A stretch of 64,000 nt of DNA from JAXGMV01 sp040772085 (GCA_040772085.1 JAXGYU010000001.1:2618774-2682773); one strand, 5' to 3'. Shown: positions 1 to 8,544, counted from the first letter of the stretch. Notes: generated by a model not told the origin, from the letters alone. Program-made: numbers and translations.

Positions 1-120
1 ATGCTGGTCAAGGATGTAGACACCGGGAACGCTCTCAATGGCGTCGGTGATCGCCTTGACAACTTCGGGACGTCGGGCTTCTGAGAAATTGGGAATACAT
101 TCGACAAGCGGATTTGGCAT
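1..120 (-). CDS. ftcD: Glutamate formimidoyltransferase, N-terminal fragment (cut by window edge)
   Basis: The reverse strand from 120 opens with ATG and reads 40 codons to the window edge with no stop. The peptide begins MPNPLVECIPNFSEARRPEV, which matches the family's LVECVPNFSEGRR opening, and runs on into a GVYILDQH stretch. The enzyme transfers a formimino group between N-formimidoylglutamate and tetrahydrofolate in histidine degradation. A purine-rich AGAGGT lies just upstream of the start. Only the first strand and helix of the N-terminal subdomain can be seen, so whether a cyclodeaminase domain follows is unknown. The family call rests on this short but distinctive opening. Confidence 0.8.
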   Translation of the reverse strand, partial: MPNPLVECIPNFSEARRPEVVKAITDAIESVPGVYILDQH

Positions 121-191
121 TTTGACCTCTCTGGCTTGAAATGGGATAATTATACTTGAGATGATCTTGACGCCCTCGGACAGGAGATGAA

Positions 192-872
192 ATGTGCGGA
201 CGATTTACGCTCACGCTCGAAGAATCGGTGCTGCGCCAGCAGTTGGAATTGATCAATGTTCCCGTTGACTGGCTGCCGCGCTACAACATTTCGCCCAGCC
301 AGCGCATCCTGACTCAAACCCGCATGGACGGCACGCTGGACTGGATGAACTGGGGCTTGCTGCCTTTTTATCTCAAGGAATTTGACAAGAATAAGGGTCT
401 GATTAATGCCCGCGGTGAGACGGTCGATGAGAAAGTGACTTTCAAACAATCCTTCCAGCAGCGGCGCTGCCTGATTCCCGCTGACGGATTCTATGAGTGG
501 AAGCGGTCGAAGGACAAGAAGGTGCCCTCGACACCTTTTTACTTCCGGCGCACGAATGGCGAACCCTTCTACTTCGCTGGCATCTGGGACAAATGGCAGC
601 GCGACGAATCGCTGGAGCCTTACTATAGCTGCGCGCTGCTGACGACCCTGCCGAATGAAATCGTCAGCGATGTCCATGACCGCATGCCGGTGATGCTTCT
701 GCCTGAGAATGCGCATCTCTGGCTGGACGAGGCGTCTGACGAGGCGCACAAGGCGCTGCTCGTGCCTTTCCCGGCGGAGCTGATGGTCAAGTACCCGGTC
801 TCGCGGGCTGTGAATAGTCCGGCGGTTGATGACCCCGGGCTGGTCGAGCCGGCGCTTTCGTTATTCAATTAA
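192..872 (+). CDS. HMCES/YedK-type abasic-site DNA-protein crosslink protein (SRAP domain)
   Basis: This 226-residue protein is a single SRAP domain. The family covalently captures abasic sites in single-stranded DNA through the amino-terminal cysteine exposed when Met1 is removed. All the signature parts are visible: MCGRF at the start with Cys2, Asn72 in INARGET with Glu76, Glu102 in GFYEW and His162 in HDRMPV. AGGAG at 182-186 sits 5 bases before the ATG and fixes the start. It is a single gene, divergent from ftcD and followed by the tRNA-Glu promoter. No LexA-box-like palindrome was recognised upstream, so SOS control is not evident. Confidence 0.93.
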   Translation: MCGRFTLTLEESVLRQQLELINVPVDWLPRYNISPSQRILTQTRMDGTLDWMNWGLLPFYLKEFDKNKGLINARGETVDEKVTFKQSFQQRRCLIPADGFYEWKRSKDKKVPSTPFYFRRTNGEPFYFAGIWDKWQRDESLEPYYSCALLTTLPNEIVSDVHDRMPVMLLPENAHLWLDEASDEAHKALLVPFPAELMVKYPVSRAVNSPAVDDPGLVEPALSLFN

Positions 873-887
873 TTGAAAAAGAAAGTC

Positions 888-917
888 TTGACCAAAATAA
901 AAAGGCAATGATAGAAT
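888..917 (+). promoter_or_regulatory. Sigma-70-type promoter for tRNA-Glu
   Basis: TTGACC at 888-893 and TAGAAT at 912-917 are separated by 18 bases. The expected transcription start is about 923-925, a few bases before the mature 5' end of the tRNA at 930. Confidence 0.7.
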
Positions 918-929
918 AGCCGCTTACAT

Positions 930-1002
930 GCCCCCATCGTCTAGGGGACCAGGACGCAGCCCTTTCAAGGCTAAAACGCGAGTTCGAATCTCGCTGGGGG
1001 CA
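930..1002 (+). tRNA. tRNA-Glu (anticodon TTC)
   Basis: A 73-base cloverleaf. The acceptor arms GCCCCCA (930-936) and TGGGGGC (995-1001) pair fully with discriminator A1002. The anticodon loop CTTTCAA gives TTC, and the T arm carries GTTCGAATC. The first base pair of the anticodon stem is a C/A mismatch. The 3' CCA is not encoded. It has its own promoter upstream and a terminator immediately downstream. Confidence 0.95.
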
Positions 1003-1014
1003 TCAGTACGGTTG

Positions 1015-1044
1015 ACCACTTGCTTGTGCAGGTGGTTTTCTTTT
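1015..1044 (+). terminator. Intrinsic terminator of tRNA-Glu
   Basis: ACCACTTGC (1015-1023) pairs with GCAGGTGGT (1028-1036) over 9 bp with one G-U pair around a TTGT loop. A TTTTCTTTT tract follows. Confidence 0.8.
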
Positions 1045-1095
1045 CTCCGGGCATCATCCTGAATAGAGGTTATTCTACGAACGCCCAGGCTGTTA

Positions 1096-1101
1096 TATAA
1101 T
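1096..1101 (+). promoter_or_regulatory. Candidate -10 element for the RSH gene
   Basis: A perfect TATAAT lies about 30 bases before the RSH start. The -35 position holds only a weak TTCTAC (1073-1078), so this is a tentative promoter. Confidence 0.4.
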
Positions 1102-1132
1102 CAGCGCAATCTCTTGATTGACGGATACTCCT

Positions 1133-2986
1133 ATGGTCAGCTACACAAAAATCAAGGAAATCAGACCAAAAATCGTGGCGGCTTTTTCTCCGCTGCCCTT
1201 TGAGTTGAGAACCCCATCCATCGCGGAAGCCTACCGCTGGGGGCAGGAGCTGCATGCCGGCCAACTGCGCATGAGCGGTGAGCCTTACTTTGAAACACAT
1301 TGCGTCTGGGTGGCTGCCTTCATCGATCGTCTGGCGCACAATGAAGTCTGGACTATCGCGGCGCTGCTGCACGACTCGATTGAAGATCGAGGCGGCTCAC
1401 TGGACAGCATCAAGGCACATTTCCCCGGTGAACTGGGCGAACGAGTGGCTTATCTGGTCGATGGCATGACGAAGCTGAGCACTCCAGGCGCCTGGAGCCG
1501 TGAAGTTGAAACACTTAGAAAGATCGCCCGTTTCCGTGACCCGGGCGTTTTTCTTGTCAAGCTGGCGGATAAGACCCACAACCTGATGACGCTGGAACAT
1601 ATGCCGCATAACAAGCAGGTCAAGAAAGCGACCGAGGCCATCCGCGCCTATGGCAAGCTGGCGGGCATCCTCAACTGCTATGAATGGCGGCGTTACCTTG
1701 AGGATCTGGCGTTCCCCTACATGGATCCGGAAAACTACAAGGCGGTCAGACTGATGCTGGATGCCGATCCGCGCTTCAATACCGACTTCATCAATAACGT
1801 TCAGGATGAATTCGCCCGCATCATGGCGCAGGAAGGAATTGAAGGGCATGTTGCCATTACGGTCAATGGCTACTGGCAGTCGTGGCAGAAGTTGCGACGC
1901 ATGGCGCGCGAACGCCGCACCAGCATGAACAACTTCGGCAATGTCAACGACATCTTGAGCTTCAGGCTGGTGGTGCATTCGAACAATGAAAAAGACTGTT
2001 ATTCGCTGCTACCGGCAGTCAACCGCTACCTGGGTCCTTATCTTGACCAGAACCGCTTCGACGACTATATCGCCGCGCCGCAGAATGGCTATCAGGCTCT
2101 GCAGGTAACGGCGCGTCTGCCCGGCTATGGCGCGATTGAAGCTGCCATCGTTACGGAACAGATGGAAGGCGTTAATAGCTGGGGCATTGTTTACGCGCTG
2201 CAAAACAACCTGGATGTCTCCGGCTATCATCCGGTCGAGATTCTGACACCAACCGGCGGTGTCCGTTTTGTGCAGGAAGATTCAACCGTCCTGGACGCTA
2301 TCGCGGCAATTCAGCAGGATTTCTGGCTGGACAAGATTGGCAGGGTTGAAGTCAACGGCATGATGGCGAAGCTCTCCGATAGAGTCAAGCCGGGGGATGT
2401 GGTCGAGATTATCACCGATCCGGTGCCGCAGGAGCCAACAGAAGAATGGCTGAATTACAGCAACCCGTCGACAGCGCCGCTTGTTCGTCAGGTGCTGGCA
2501 AACAAGGGCTTGCAGCGCAGCGCGGTTGAAGGGCGGCGATTGCTTGAGCCGGTACTGCGTGAGCATGGCATCCTCAATCTGGAAGATATGCTGGTGCTGC
2601 AGCCTGAATTGATGAACAACGTGCTGGGCGCGCTGGGAACCATCAGCCTGGATGACCTATATATCGCGGTGGGTGCCGGCGCGGTGCGTCTGCAGGATGT
2701 ATCCAACCACCTCACCAACCATAAGCTGAGCAAGGATGCGCTCGGCTGGACGTCGATCAATATCATCGGCAGTAAGGAGTCGAACACACCGGGCGTCCTG
2801 GCCGCGCTGGCGACGATCATCTCGAACGCGGGCGGCAACATCATGCGCGCCGTTAGCAACTCAAATCCTGATGGCAGTTTCTATCTGCGTCTGGTGATCA
2901 GCAATATTCAGCCTGACCACATGGCAGAGCTAGCCGAGCAATTCAAGCAGAGCGGGGTGCATTACCTGACACTGGATCTGGTGTAG
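1133..2986 (+). CDS. RelA/SpoT-homolog (RSH) protein with intact hydrolase motifs and degenerate synthetase
   Basis: A long-form RSH of 617 residues. The order is HD hydrolase (about 35-185), synthetase-like region (about 235-355), TGS (about 365-430) and C-terminal ACT (about 545-617). Metal-binding residues of the HD half are present: His56, His80-Asp81 in LLHDSIED and Asp146 in KLADKTHN. The synthetase half keeps RFDDYIA and NGYQALQ, but the EIQIRT strand reads IEAAIV, so the Gln and Arg beside the catalytic Glu are gone, and the AEYGVAAHW block is unrecognisable. It may therefore act mainly as a (p)ppGpp hydrolase. The ATG at 1133 was preferred, with a weak GGAT upstream. A TTG at 1118 would add five residues. 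The 3' end overlaps convergent rsmI by 25 bp. Confidence 0.88.
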   Translation: MVSYTKIKEIRPKIVAAFSPLPFELRTPSIAEAYRWGQELHAGQLRMSGEPYFETHCVWVAAFIDRLAHNEVWTIAALLHDSIEDRGGSLDSIKAHFPGELGERVAYLVDGMTKLSTPGAWSREVETLRKIARFRDPGVFLVKLADKTHNLMTLEHMPHNKQVKKATEAIRAYGKLAGILNCYEWRRYLEDLAFPYMDPENYKAVRLMLDADPRFNTDFINNVQDEFARIMAQEGIEGHVAITVNGYWQSWQKLRRMARERRTSMNNFGNVNDILSFRLVVHSNNEKDCYSLLPAVNRYLGPYLDQNRFDDYIAAPQNGYQALQVTARLPGYGAIEAAIVTEQMEGVNSWGIVYALQNNLDVSGYHPVEILTPTGGVRFVQEDSTVLDAIAAIQQDFWLDKIGRVEVNGMMAKLSDRVKPGDVVEIITDPVPQEPTEEWLNYSNPSTAPLVRQVLANKGLQRSAVEGRRLLEPVLREHGILNLEDMLVLQPELMNNVLGALGTISLDDLYIAVGAGAVRLQDVSNHLTNHKLSKDALGWTSINIIGSKESNTPGVLAALATIISNAGGNIMRAVSNSNPDGSFYLRLVISNIQPDHMAELAEQFKQSGVHYLTLDLV

Positions 2987-3681
2987 GAACGGGTGCTGGT
3001 ATCCCAGCGGAACAAGACCAGCAGGAATTCAGCTTTGCGGTTGCCAATAGCCTGTTTGATCTCACTCAGCGTGCCGCGCACGACCAGCTCGGTCGGCAGG
3101 GTCAGATCACAGGCCAGCATGGCAGTCTGATTTTTGCCGAACGCGCTCATACATTCATCAACCAGTTTTCGCAGTCGATAAGGCGTGTCCATCAGCACGA
3201 TGGGCGCCTTGATATTCCGGAGATCGTTCAATCGCCGGTTGCGGGCGGTCGTCTCACGCGGCAGGAAGCCGGCGAAATAGAATTCCGTCAGGTCGATCGG
3301 CAGCACGGATAAAGTTGCCATCAGCGAGGAAGCGCCCGGAACCGCGACGACCTCGATCTGAAAGGCAGTGGCTTCCTGGATCAGCAAATGACCGGGGTCC
3401 GCAAACACGGGGGTACCGCAATCGGAAATCAGCGCCAGATTGCTGCCGAGCAGCAGCTTTTCGATGATGCCGGCCGTCTCGTCGCCCGCGTTGTGTTCGT
3501 TGTAGATGATCAGCGGCTTCTTACTGATGCCATGCTGTTTGAACAGGGTGGTGGCGGTGCGGAACTCTTCGCAGATCACGCCATCCGCCTGATTGAGCAC
3601 TTCGAGCGCCCGCAATGTGATATCTTTGGGGTCGCCAATGGGGGTTGAAACGATGTAGAGTTTTCCGGGTTTGTCTGCCAT
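2962..3681 (-). CDS. rsmI: 16S rRNA (cytidine1402-2'-O)-methyltransferase
   Basis: At 239 residues this is slightly short for the family, whose members are often 270-290 residues. It is a SAM-dependent tetrapyrrole-methylase-fold enzyme that 2'-O-methylates C1402 in the decoding centre of 16S rRNA. Family blocks are clear: LYIVSTPIGDPKDIT at the N terminus, SDCGTPVFADPG, the SAM-pocket VPGASSL, FYFAGFLPR and the C-terminal PTELVVRGTL. Its last codons are antisense to the end of the RSH gene (25 bp convergent overlap). The start is ATG at 3681. It appears to be monocistronic. Confidence 0.93.
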   Translation of the reverse strand: MADKPGKLYIVSTPIGDPKDITLRALEVLNQADGVICEEFRTATTLFKQHGISKKPLIIYNEHNAGDETAGIIEKLLLGSNLALISDCGTPVFADPGHLLIQEATAFQIEVVAVPGASSLMATLSVLPIDLTEFYFAGFLPRETTARNRRLNDLRNIKAPIVLMDTPYRLRKLVDECMSAFGKNQTAMLACDLTLPTELVVRGTLSEIKQAIGNRKAEFLLVLFRWDTSTRSYTRSSVR

Positions 3682-3762
3682 GCTGCTGATTTTATCGCAT
3701 TCACCGCTGAATCATGTCGATAGGGCGGTCACCTGACGCACTCGACCCAAAATAAACGCTGT

Positions 3763-3768
3763 TATAAT
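3763..3768 (+). promoter_or_regulatory. Candidate -10 element for the membrane-anchored repeat protein
   Basis: TATAAT lies about 48 bases before the ATG at 3816. No good -35 is present at 16-18 bases, and the closest match, TCGACC, is only 15 away. Confidence 0.35.
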
Positions 3769-3815
3769 GTCAAAACTGAAAATTCCTGAGAATGGGATGA
3801 GAAAGTCAGTCACAT

Positions 3816-5084
3816 ATGGATACTGAAAGAATTTCTGCAGACAAGAACAAGCACGCGGAGCAAAGTCAAAATTCCGCTGAAGAGACAAGAGCAATACCCG
3901 TCAACTCCACGTCGCAAGACGAAACCAGAGCCATGCACGTGGCACCCGTTGCGCCTGATCCGTCAGCCCAGACGCGCGCGATGCCCCCTGCATCGCCGCC
4001 ACCGCCTCCTGAAAAAAGCAAAGGCAAGAGTAAGGGGTACTTATATATCCTTGGCGGCATCGCCATCTTCCTGATCCTGCTCTTCGTTGGCGCCTTCATC
4101 GGCTATCAGAGCGGTGTCGCGGCGAGGCTGAAGGAGCAATCCGGACAGGTCGCGACCATCGCAGCCACGCAGTTCCAGCTAGCGCTGGCGGACATGAGCG
4201 CCGGCAATTTTCCGGTCGCCCGCAAACGGCTTGAATACGTCATCCAGCTTGACCCGGCCTTCCCTGGCGCGCGCGAGAAGCTGACGGAAGTGATGCTTTA
4301 CGCTGCGCAAACTCAGGCGCCGACGGCTGAACTGCCGACGCTGGCACCCACCGTCACGCCGACACCTGACAACCGCGCGGTTGAGGAGATTTTTAACCAC
4401 GCCCAGCAGATGTTGCGTGGTCAGGACTGGAATACCACGATCACCACGCTGGATTCGCTGCGGACGAAAGATATTTCCTATCGCACGGTTGATGTCGACG
4501 GCATGTATTACATCGCCTACCGCTATCGCGGCATCCAGAAGATCTTTGGCGGCAGCCTCGAACCGGGTATCTACGATCTGGCACTGGCTGAGCGCTTTGG
4601 TCCGCTGGACAAGGAAGCCAATGGCGCGCGCAATATGGCGCGGCAATATCAGATCGCCATCACATTCTGGGAGATTAACTGGGCTGAGGCAGTGAACTAC
4701 TTCAGCCAGCTCGCTGCCGGCATGCCAAACCTGACCGATGGCTCAGGCTGGACGGTCGCAGAGCGTTACCGCTTCGCGCTGGTTGAGCGGGCTAAAGAAT
4801 TGACGCTGGAAGAGAAGTACTGTGAAGCGCGCGATATGTTTGCTGCCGCGCTGGCATATGGCGGCGAGACATCCTTCGCGCCAACCGCTACGGCTGTACA
4901 GGAGATATGCTCACCGTCTACCGCGACGCCGGTACCAACTTCGCTGGTACCGCCAACGGTTACACCTGGTACCCCGGTCGGACCGACGCTGACACCATCT
5001 GACCCGCCGCCGGCGATTCCGACGGACACGCCTGTGCCACCGTCACCCACACCAGTAGTCACCGACACACAAGCGGCGCCATAA
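3816..5084 (+). CDS. Membrane-anchored helical-repeat protein of unknown function with Thr/Pro-rich tails
   Basis: The family is not recognised. The 422 residues divide into a cytoplasmic Pro/Ser-rich tail (1-70), one transmembrane helix (about 75-97), and an outer part of TPR-like helical pairs (about 110-345, for example ARKRLEYVIQLDPAFPGAREKL). A Thr/Pro-rich tail of about 55 residues follows, of the kind seen in wall-spanning linkers. The N-terminal tail repeats a short motif three times, ETRAI, ETRAM and QTRAM, with threonines at 24, 37 and 53. The orientation, inside to outside, is inferred from Lys-rich KSKGKSKG just before the helix. It stands alone and ends at a strong terminator. 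Confidence 0.75.
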   Translation: MDTERISADKNKHAEQSQNSAEETRAIPVNSTSQDETRAMHVAPVAPDPSAQTRAMPPASPPPPPEKSKGKSKGYLYILGGIAIFLILLFVGAFIGYQSGVAARLKEQSGQVATIAATQFQLALADMSAGNFPVARKRLEYVIQLDPAFPGAREKLTEVMLYAAQTQAPTAELPTLAPTVTPTPDNRAVEEIFNHAQQMLRGQDWNTTITTLDSLRTKDISYRTVDVDGMYYIAYRYRGIQKIFGGSLEPGIYDLALAERFGPLDKEANGARNMARQYQIAITFWEINWAEAVNYFSQLAAGMPNLTDGSGWTVAERYRFALVERAKELTLEEKYCEARDMFAAALAYGGETSFAPTATAVQEICSPSTATPVPTSLVPPTVTPGTPVGPTLTPSDPPPAIPTDTPVPPSPTPVVTDTQAAP

Positions 5085-5100
5085 CAGATGCTGAGAATTG

Positions 5101-5138
5101 AACTGCCCGGTAGAATGATTGCCGGGCGGTTTTATTTT
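5101..5138 (+). terminator. Intrinsic terminator after the repeat protein
   Basis: AACTGCCCGG (5101-5110) pairs with CCGGGCGGTT (5122-5131) over 10 bp with one G-U pair. TTTTATTTT follows. It overlaps the last bases of convergent rimO. Confidence 0.85.
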
Positions 5139-6460
5139 GTGAGTCGGCCCATCAAATCGTGAGTCATCGCGCCGGTGATCGTCACCGGGACGATTTCGCC
5201 AAGCGGGGCGATGCCCTCGACGATAAGATAGCCATCGATTTCCGGCGCGTCACGGAAGGAGCGCCCGACGGAGATGCCTTCGTCCACGCCCTCGATCAGA
5301 CAATCGAGCTGCTTCCCAATCCAGGCTTGATTCTTGCGCAGCGAGATTGATTCCTGCAGCTCCATCAAGCGTTGCAGTCTGTCCGCCTTCTCGTCGGCGC
5401 TGACGGGGTCACCCAGCGGGTCGGCGGGCGTCCCGATTTCGTGGGAGTAGGCAAAGGCGCCAACCCGGTCAAACTGAATCTCCTGCAGGAAATCAAGCAG
5501 CCGCTGGAATTCCGCCTCGCCTTCACCCGGATAGCCGACGATAAAGGTCGAGCGCAATGCCAGATGCGGTATCTTATCCCGCAGGGTGCCAATCGTGCGA
5601 TGCACCCAGTCCAGGTCGGCCGGACGCGACATGCCGCGCAGGATATCAGCGTCACCATGCTGAAGGGGGATGTCAAGATAGGGGAGCAAACGGTCTTCGC
5701 TTGCCATCAGGTCAATCAGTGCCGCGCTGACGAAACCGGGGAAGGTATACAGCAGCCGCAGCCAGGGGATGCCTGTTTCGGCGAGAATGCGCCGCAATAA
5801 CTGGCTGATGCCGTCCTTCATCCCGCGGTCATGACCATAATCCGTTGTGTCCTGCGCGATCAGGATCGCTTCCTGAATGCCATCCTCCTCGAGATAATGC
5901 AGATCCCTCAGGATCGCGTCCATCGGTCTGGAGACCAGTGTGCCCTTGATCAGCGGGATGGCGCAGAACGCGCAGGAGCGCCGGCAGCCGTCGGCGATGC
6001 GGACATAAGCGCTGGCGCCCAGGATGGCGACCTGATGAACTGGCTCGGGTTCGGTTGCCAGAATCTCTTCCGCCGGAGTGAGTTTGCCCGGCGCTTTGCC
6101 GCGCAAGCTTTGCACCGTGGTGAGGATTTCCTCCCAGCGTTGCGTGCCGAGGATGGCGTCCACGCCGCGCACCTCTGCGGCGATGCGCTCCGCGTAACGT
6201 TGCGAGAGGCAGCCGACCGCGACCAGTTTCTGGCCGCGGCGTTTGATCCTGCTTAATTCCTTCATGGCGGTCAGACTTTCGGCGCGCGCGGCTTCGATAA
6301 ACCCGCAGGTATTGACGACCAGATAATCCGCCCGCCGCGGGTCATCGACATAGCGCATGCCATCATGCTCCATCATTTCAGCCATGGCTGAAGAAAGCAC
6401 TGTGTTCTTGGCGCAGCCGAGCGTTACGAGGTGAAAAGTTTCGGTTTGTTTTCGTTTCAT
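5132..6460 (-). CDS. rimO: Ribosomal protein S12 methylthiotransferase
   Basis: This radical-SAM enzyme of 442 residues adds a methylthio group to the conserved aspartate of ribosomal protein S12. The N-terminal UPF0004 domain carries the auxiliary-cluster cysteines Cys16 (TLGCAKN), Cys52 (NTCGF) and Cys84 (VGCL). The radical-SAM cysteines Cys159, Cys163 and Cys166 sit in DGCRRSCAFCAIP, followed by the RimO-type IKG(T)LVSR. A TRAM domain occupies the last 65 or so residues. The usual VDSE after CAKN reads TVLSS here, a local divergence. The ATG overlaps the stop of the upstream rodZ-like gene as ATGA, so the two should be translationally coupled. Confidence 0.95.
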   Translation of the reverse strand: MKRKQTETFHLVTLGCAKNTVLSSAMAEMMEHDGMRYVDDPRRADYLVVNTCGFIEAARAESLTAMKELSRIKRRGQKLVAVGCLSQRYAERIAAEVRGVDAILGTQRWEEILTTVQSLRGKAPGKLTPAEEILATEPEPVHQVAILGASAYVRIADGCRRSCAFCAIPLIKGTLVSRPMDAILRDLHYLEEDGIQEAILIAQDTTDYGHDRGMKDGISQLLRRILAETGIPWLRLLYTFPGFVSAALIDLMASEDRLLPYLDIPLQHGDADILRGMSRPADLDWVHRTIGTLRDKIPHLALRSTFIVGYPGEGEAEFQRLLDFLQEIQFDRVGAFAYSHEIGTPADPLGDPVSADEKADRLQRLMELQESISLRKNQAWIGKQLDCLIEGVDEGISVGRSFRDAPEIDGYLIVEGIAPLGEIVPVTITGAMTHDLMGRLTK

Positions 6461-7848
6461 GGTTTGGGTATATAAGGGGTGATGGTTGGTTTGACAGGTG
6501 TGACCGTTAGCGTAGGCGTCCGGGATGGGACAGGCGTCACGGTGGGCGAAGCGGTGAACATCGGCGTCGGGGTGACGATCTCTTCAGCCGTAAAAATCAG
6601 GTCAATAGGCTGCAGCGGCTGCCCAAGTGTCCCCAGAGGCGTCTGGTTATAGACGACCTGGATCTTGCTGCCATCACCGGTTTTCAATTCGATTTGGTTG
6701 TTGGCGGAGAAGGGGTAAGCGTTGCCGGCGACCGTTCGTCCGAGGAAGGCAGTCTTACCATCTGCGATCACCTCAAGATAAACCCGTCCGTATGCTACGA
6801 CATGCAGTTGAATTGGGCTGGATAGCTGCGGCGCGAGCGTGATGGTCGGGTTGAGAGGGATCGTCGCGGTAATGACATTGACATTTGGCGTCTGCTGCAA
6901 TGGCGCGTCCAGGGTCGCCTGCGCCGTCTGGGTCTGGCGCTCAGCCTCGGACTGGACGGTATTTTCAAGCAGGATGCCGGAGATGCCGGGAATATTGCTC
7001 TCGAGCTCACGCTTGCGTTCATTGACGATCTGCGTGGTGCTCCAGACCAGAAATCCGACCAGCGAAAGCACGGCAAAGATGCCAATCATCAGGTCAGGGG
7101 TGAAGATGAATTTCCAGGCGCTGGCTTTGCGCGGAATCGTCTTCTCACTCTTGCGTTCGACGGGCAGTTGCGCTTGCTTCTCAGTGAAATTGCGCTGGAT
7201 CCCTTCTGCGTAACGCAGCAGGATGGCGTCGGTGTCCAGTTCGAGGAAGCGGGTGTAATTCGTGATCATGCCCTTGCTCTGGACGGCAGATGGCAATTGG
7301 TCAAATCTGCCTGTTTCCATGGCGTTCAGGTAAAACGACCGGATGTGCGTGTACTTTTCAACCTCGTCCAGTTCAAGCCCCAGTGCCACACGTTGGGTCC
7401 GGATCTGCGATCCGATTTCAGCGAAGATTTGCGCCGCGCTGAGTTCAGAAGAGGCTTCAGTGGGGGGTTGAGCATCTGATGCTTTTTCTGGCTCGTCGGG
7501 CTGCGCCTCAGGCACTGACGGCTGAATAGTCGAATCCATGACGGATTCAGCAGTTTCAGTCACTTCCGGACGCGTTGCCGAGCCCGATTTCAACTCAGTC
7601 GCCGGTGCTTCGGGCGATTCCTGGCGTTTCAGTTCGTCCAGCAGGGACTGACTTGAAAGACCAAGATAATCCGCGTAGGAACGCAAATATCCGCGCGCGT
7701 GGGTCATGGATGGCAGGTCTTGCAGCCGGTTCTCTTCCAACGCGAGCAGGTAGGCAGGCTTGATGCGAATGGCTTCCGACGCCTGTTCCAGCGTATAGCC
7801 ATCCTGTTCCCGCTTATCTCTGAGCTGTTTTCCTATCGATACAGTCAT
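6457..7848 (-). CDS. RodZ-like membrane protein with two tandem HTH domains
   Basis: The 463 residues hold two HTH_25-type domains (about 5-70 and 145-210) separated by a Pro/Glu-rich linker. A single transmembrane helix follows (about 247-273), then an outer DUF4115-like beta domain (about 345-425) and a Thr/Pro-rich tail. RodZ links MreB to the elongation machinery, and the usual protein has one HTH. Here the duplicated HTH domains are clearly diverged but share a KPAYLLALEE/RSFYLNAMET-type block. MreB itself is encoded at 16.9 kb. The stop overlaps the rimO start. No strong Shine-Dalgarno sequence precedes the ATG at 7848. Confidence 0.85.
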   Translation of the reverse strand: MTVSIGKQLRDKREQDGYTLEQASEAIRIKPAYLLALEENRLQDLPSMTHARGYLRSYADYLGLSSQSLLDELKRQESPEAPATELKSGSATRPEVTETAESVMDSTIQPSVPEAQPDEPEKASDAQPPTEASSELSAAQIFAEIGSQIRTQRVALGLELDEVEKYTHIRSFYLNAMETGRFDQLPSAVQSKGMITNYTRFLELDTDAILLRYAEGIQRNFTEKQAQLPVERKSEKTIPRKASAWKFIFTPDLMIGIFAVLSLVGFLVWSTTQIVNERKRELESNIPGISGILLENTVQSEAERQTQTAQATLDAPLQQTPNVNVITATIPLNPTITLAPQLSSPIQLHVVAYGRVYLEVIADGKTAFLGRTVAGNAYPFSANNQIELKTGDGSKIQVVYNQTPLGTLGQPLQPIDLIFTAEEIVTPTPMFTASPTVTPVPSRTPTLTVTPVKPTITPYIPKP

Positions 7849-7878
7849 ACCGGATTGAATTTTATCCCATTAAAGAAC

Positions 7879-7905
7879 CAGCCGGTCAGGGTGACTGACC
7901 GGCTG
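7879..7905 (-). terminator. Terminator-like hairpin downstream of rplI
   Basis: CAGCCGGTCA (7879-7888) pairs with TGACCGGCTG (7896-7905) in a perfect 10-bp stem. The U tract on the minus strand is short (GGTTCTTT). Confidence 0.7.
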
Positions 7906-7925
7906 ATAAGACAGCATTGGGTGGG

Positions 7926-8477
7926 TTACGCCTCGGATTCAACTTCCGGTGCGGTTTCTGTTTCCTCGACAACGGTCTCAACGACTTCGACTTCTTCTTT
8001 CGGCGCTGCTGCTTCTGCGACTACCGGGGTTTCGCCCTCGCGGTGAACGAGGATGCGCACTTCAGGGTTCAGGTCGACGGTCAGACGAATGAAGCCTTTG
8101 TGCTCGCCCAGGAAACGGATTGGCTGGACATCGACAGCGTGCCGGTTGACTTCAAAGCCAGTCTTGGCTTTGATGGCATCGGCGATGTTTTGGGTGGTGA
8201 TGGATCCATACAGTTTGCCCGTTTCGCCCGCTTTGCTGGCGAAGGTCAGCAGCAAGCCGTTGATCTTTTCTGCCACACCGCTCAGCTCATTGTTGAGCTC
8301 AGCACGGCGAACTTCGGCTTTGGCTTTGATCATCTCGACCTGCTTGATGGCGCCGGGCGTGGCAAGCACTGCCAGCCGCTGCGGGAGCAGGAAGTTGCGG
8401 CCATAACCGTCAGCGACTTTTTTGATATCGCCAGCGTGACCCAGTTTATAAACGTCTTTGATCAGGAGAACTTTCAT
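7926..8477 (-). CDS. rplI: 50S ribosomal protein L9
   Basis: The L9 N-terminal domain begins MKVLLIKDV and continues LGHAGDIKKVADGYGRNFLLP, the 23S-binding signature. The central helix (about 45-75) and C-terminal domain follow. At 183 residues it is about 35 longer than typical L9 because of an acidic Glu/Val/Thr-rich tail after residue 148. AAAGGG lies ahead of the ATG at 8477. The common rpsF-ssb-rpsR partners are not adjacent, so L9 is transcribed separately, with a terminator on each side. Confidence 0.97.
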   Translation of the reverse strand: MKVLLIKDVYKLGHAGDIKKVADGYGRNFLLPQRLAVLATPGAIKQVEMIKAKAEVRRAELNNELSGVAEKINGLLLTFASKAGETGKLYGSITTQNIADAIKAKTGFEVNRHAVDVQPIRFLGEHKGFIRLTVDLNPEVRILVHREGETPVVAEAAAPKEEVEVVETVVEETETAPEVESEA

Positions 8478-8544
8478 GATTCAAGCCCTTTCAGATGGAT
8501 TTTGAAATGAAGGGTACGACATTTCAAGAGTGCGATTGTATCAA

